NCBI GenBank assembly: GCA_964603905.1
Contig: CAZRWH010000045.1
Coordinates: forward strand, 1-7,654
Origin: CAZRWH01 sp964603905
GTDB taxonomy: Bacteria > Patescibacteriota > Gracilibacteria > UBA1369 > UBA12470
Length of the DNA stretch: 7,654 nt
Direction of reading: 5' to 3'
A program made the position numbers and the translations under genes. The notes under the pieces were generated by a model. It was given only the letters and a program-made list of their open reading frames with translations, had not been told where the DNA came from and made no database searches. Positions 5,791 to 7,654 of this stretch are shown piece after piece (the first letter of the stretch is position 1; every line of letters starts with the position of its first letter).

Positions 5791-6651
5791 ATGGATAAAT
5801 TCGAACAAGTAGTTCAGGACATAAAGGACCTAAAAATCCAAGGCGCAACAGCAATCGCAATCGAAGCGACCAAAGCACTTGGAGAGCTAATCAAATCAGG
5901 CAAAACACATGAAGAACTTGAAGTGGCCGCACAAAAACTAATAGATGCTCGCGCAACAGAGCCTGCATTACGAAATTCACTAAGATACTGTCTAGAAAAC
6001 TACAAAAATGACCCAGCAGCAGTCGACAAAGCAATGCAACATTTTGAAGAATCCAAAAAAGCAATAACCGAAATCGGAGCAAACAGAATTCAAGACGGAA
6101 TGACAATCTTCACGCATTGCCACTCATCAACTGTAGAACGAATGGTTATAGAAGCCCATAAACAAGGTAAGAAAATCAAAGTCCGAAACACAGAAACCAG
6201 ACCAAAATTCCAAGGAAGAATAACCGCAAAAAAAATATCAGAAGCCGGCATACCAATTGAACATTACGTTGACTCTGCAGGAGCAGAAGCTTTGCGAGAC
6301 TGTGACCTATTCCTCTTCGGATGCGACGCAATAACATCAGACGGCCGCATCATAAACAAGATCGGAACTAGGTTAATGCTTGAATTTGCAGAGAAATACG
6401 ACATCCCGGCATATTCATGCACAGACTCATGGAAATTCGATCCTGCAACAATCATGGGCCACGACGAAGAAATAGAAGAACGCGATCCAAGCGAAGTATG
6501 GGAAGACGCACCAACAGGAGTAAAAATACACAACCCAGCGTTTGAGGTTTGCTCTCCAGACAATTTAACAGGGATGATCTCAGAGCTCGGAATATTCAAA
6601 CCGGAAGCTTTAATCACAGAGATCAAAGCCGCATACCCATGGCTCCTTTAA
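5791..6651 (+). CDS. Ribose-1,5-bisphosphate isomerase (eIF2B-like family)
   Basis: This enzyme converts ribose-1,5-bisphosphate made by AMP phosphorylase into ribulose-1,5-bisphosphate, the substrate of form III RuBisCO. The protein is 286 residues, shorter than the roughly 320 of the Thermococcus enzyme. Residues 1-100 are the helical N-terminal domain (QGATAIAIEATKAL, then RATEPALRNSLRY where Thermococcus has an RPT motif). The Rossmann-like C-terminal domain follows. The catalytic residues known from Thermococcus have clear counterparts: Cys110 in FTHCHSSTV and Asp179 in FGCDAITSDGRIINKIGT. Also conserved are TETRPKFQGRITAK (134-147), IPIEHYVDSA, DSWKFDPATI and HNPAFEV. The divergence at the RPT site means a broader eIF2B-related isomerase cannot be excluded, but the AMP phosphorylase immediately upstream strongly supports the call. 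ATG 5791 has no visible Shine-Dalgarno sequence and the gene is probably co-transcribed. Confidence 0.92.
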   Translation: MDKFEQVVQDIKDLKIQGATAIAIEATKALGELIKSGKTHEELEVAAQKLIDARATEPALRNSLRYCLENYKNDPAAVDKAMQHFEESKKAITEIGANRIQDGMTIFTHCHSSTVERMVIEAHKQGKKIKVRNTETRPKFQGRITAKKISEAGIPIEHYVDSAGAEALRDCDLFLFGCDAITSDGRIINKIGTRLMLEFAEKYDIPAYSCTDSWKFDPATIMGHDEEIEERDPSEVWEDAPTGVKIHNPAFEVCSPDNLTGMISELGIFKPEALITEIKAAYPWLL

Positions 6652-6669
6652 AACAATCTGCCAACTACA

Positions 6670-7653
6670 ATGCAATTCCTAAAAGTAAAAATCAGTCGCG
6701 ACCAAGAAATACGAATTCCATATATTGTCTTTGAAGGCAAAAAAGAAGGACCAACATGCGTCATATCAGGAGGAATGCATGGAGACGAACTTAATGGAAT
6801 AGCTTTGGCAAGGAAAGTTATCGACTATTGCGAAAACAACAAAATCGAAAAGAAGTTAAAAGGAAAAATAATCATACTCCCCATACTAAACCCTTCCGGA
6901 TTCGAGAACAAAAAACGATTCGTACAATACGACAAAAAAGATTTGAACCGAAGCTTTAGCAAAAGAAAAAAAACAGCAAGCAACAAGATCGCTGACGCAT
7001 TAGTAAAAAACTTTTACAGCCAAGCAACCTTTGGCATGGACTGCCACGACTCAGGAAGAAGGAACGTACTAATTCCACACGCAAGGATTCATGATAGCGA
7101 GAAAAGCAAATGCAAAAAATGCACCCGGGAAATGGCAAGAGCATTCGGATCAAGAATCATAGTTGAACGAAAAGGTAAACGAGGAATGATAGCGGTAGAA
7201 ATGGAACGCAAATATAACCTACCTATACTAACAATAGAAACAGGTGGAGCACTAAAACTATTCCCAAAATTCGTAGACAAAGGACTAGAGGGAATTCTAA
7301 ACATTTTGAGGCATTACGAGATGCTCCCAGGTGAAGTCAAGCTGCCACGAAAACAGTACTTCCTTAAACATAGATTCGGTGTAAAAGCACCAGCCACAGG
7401 AATAATCTCCCTCAAGAAAAAGCTCGGACAACGTATACATGCCGGCGACAAAATCGGAACAATTTATATACCGACACGAAACAAAGAAGTCGACCTAATA
7501 AGCCCAATGTGCGGACTACTTTTCTCCATACAATACCAAGAAACAATCGCAAAAGACGAAATAGTATATTCAATTCTAGAGGACAGAAAATGCCATGGAC
7601 GCAGGCGTCGAACCGCAAGTGTTTTTGAAGAAGTACAAAATATCGTTATGTAA
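6670..7653 (+). CDS. M14-family zinc hydrolase, succinylglutamate desuccinylase/aspartoacylase type
   Basis: This is a 327-residue predicted zinc-dependent deacylase or carboxypeptidase; the substrate is unknown. The zinc ligands fit the family: His37 and Glu40 in GGMHGDELNG, and His126 in GMDCHDSG. The substrate-binding Asn-Arg is in DLNRSF (91-96) after the family block LPILNPSGFENKKRF, and the catalytic Glu is Glu190 in LTIETGG. From about residue 235 a beta-rich, lipoyl-like domain follows (KAPATGIISLKKKLGQRIHAGDKIGTI), as in aspartoacylase-type proteins. Four Cys are notable: Cys125, and Cys148 with Cys151 (CKKC) in an insertion, plus Cys30. The start ATG 6670 lies 18 bases after the isomerase stop, so it is probably in the AMP-pathway operon, where its role is not obvious. 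The family normally ends shortly after the last strand (about residue 307); the final 20 residues (CHGRRRRTAS onward) look unlike the rest. Confidence 0.88.
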   Translation: MQFLKVKISRDQEIRIPYIVFEGKKEGPTCVISGGMHGDELNGIALARKVIDYCENNKIEKKLKGKIIILPILNPSGFENKKRFVQYDKKDLNRSFSKRKKTASNKIADALVKNFYSQATFGMDCHDSGRRNVLIPHARIHDSEKSKCKKCTREMARAFGSRIIVERKGKRGMIAVEMERKYNLPILTIETGGALKLFPKFVDKGLEGILNILRHYEMLPGEVKLPRKQYFLKHRFGVKAPATGIISLKKKLGQRIHAGDKIGTIYIPTRNKEVDLISPMCGLLFSIQYQETIAKDEIVYSILEDRKCHGRRRRTASVFEEVQNIVM

Positions 7654-7654
7654 C
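7595..7654 (+). CDS. Possible start of a further gene, running off the right edge
   Basis: An ATG at 7595, out of frame with the M14 hydrolase gene, opens a frame that stays open for all 20 codons to the window end (MDAGVEPQVFLKKYKISLCN). It would overlap the hydrolase gene by 59 bases, which is long for a genuine overlap. It is mentioned because the in-frame hydrolase tail here looks unnatural. Twenty codons are too few to identify a product; chance is a real alternative. Confidence 0.25.
   Translation, partial: MDAGVEPQVFLKKYKISLCN

Overview
The window looks like a fragment of an archaeal genome, most plausibly an uncultivated DPANN-type lineage assembled from a metagenome or single cell. 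This is inferred from gene content and has not been tested phylogenetically. The evidence is a closely matching archaeal AMP phosphorylase plus ribose-1,5-bisphosphate isomerase pair, archaeal TATA-like boxes (TTTAAATA, ATTATATATT), start codons without Shine-Dalgarno sequences, and short tightly packed genes. A run of exactly 100 N (1179-1278) is a conventional scaffold gap, so the true distance across it is unknown.

Left part (1-1178): the C-terminal half of a true pyruvate formate-lyase, open at the window edge and cut by the gap just before the glycyl-radical segment. Middle part (1279-2910): four small minus-strand genes of unknown function, tightly packed, which look by eye like highly diverged copies of one another (acidic N-terminus, helix, then three beta strands). 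An AT-rich divergent promoter region (2911-2993) separates them from the plus-strand pyruvate formate-lyase activating enzyme (2994-3809) and a 68-residue unknown protein that overlaps its end (3802-4008).

A 206-base gene-free stretch (4009-4214) holds two TATA-like boxes, a small hairpin, a strong nested stem structure and three T-tracts. It is either a structured leader of the next operon, a small RNA gene, or a promoter plus terminator region. Right part (4215-7654): a co-directional operon of AMP phosphorylase, ribose-1,5-bisphosphate isomerase and an M14-family zinc hydrolase of the succinylglutamate desuccinylase/aspartoacylase type. A 14-base tandem repeat sits on the AMP phosphorylase stop codon. 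A possible further gene starts at the right edge.

Together the recognisable enzymes suggest a fermentative nucleotide-degrading metabolism. AMP is phosphorolysed to ribose-1,5-bisphosphate, which is isomerised to ribulose-1,5-bisphosphate, the substrate of a form III RuBisCO that would have to lie elsewhere. The resulting 3-phosphoglycerate leads to pyruvate, which pyruvate formate-lyase cleaves to formate and acetyl-CoA. The best candidates for something undescribed are the four-gene minus-strand array and the structured intergenic element upstream of AMP phosphorylase.
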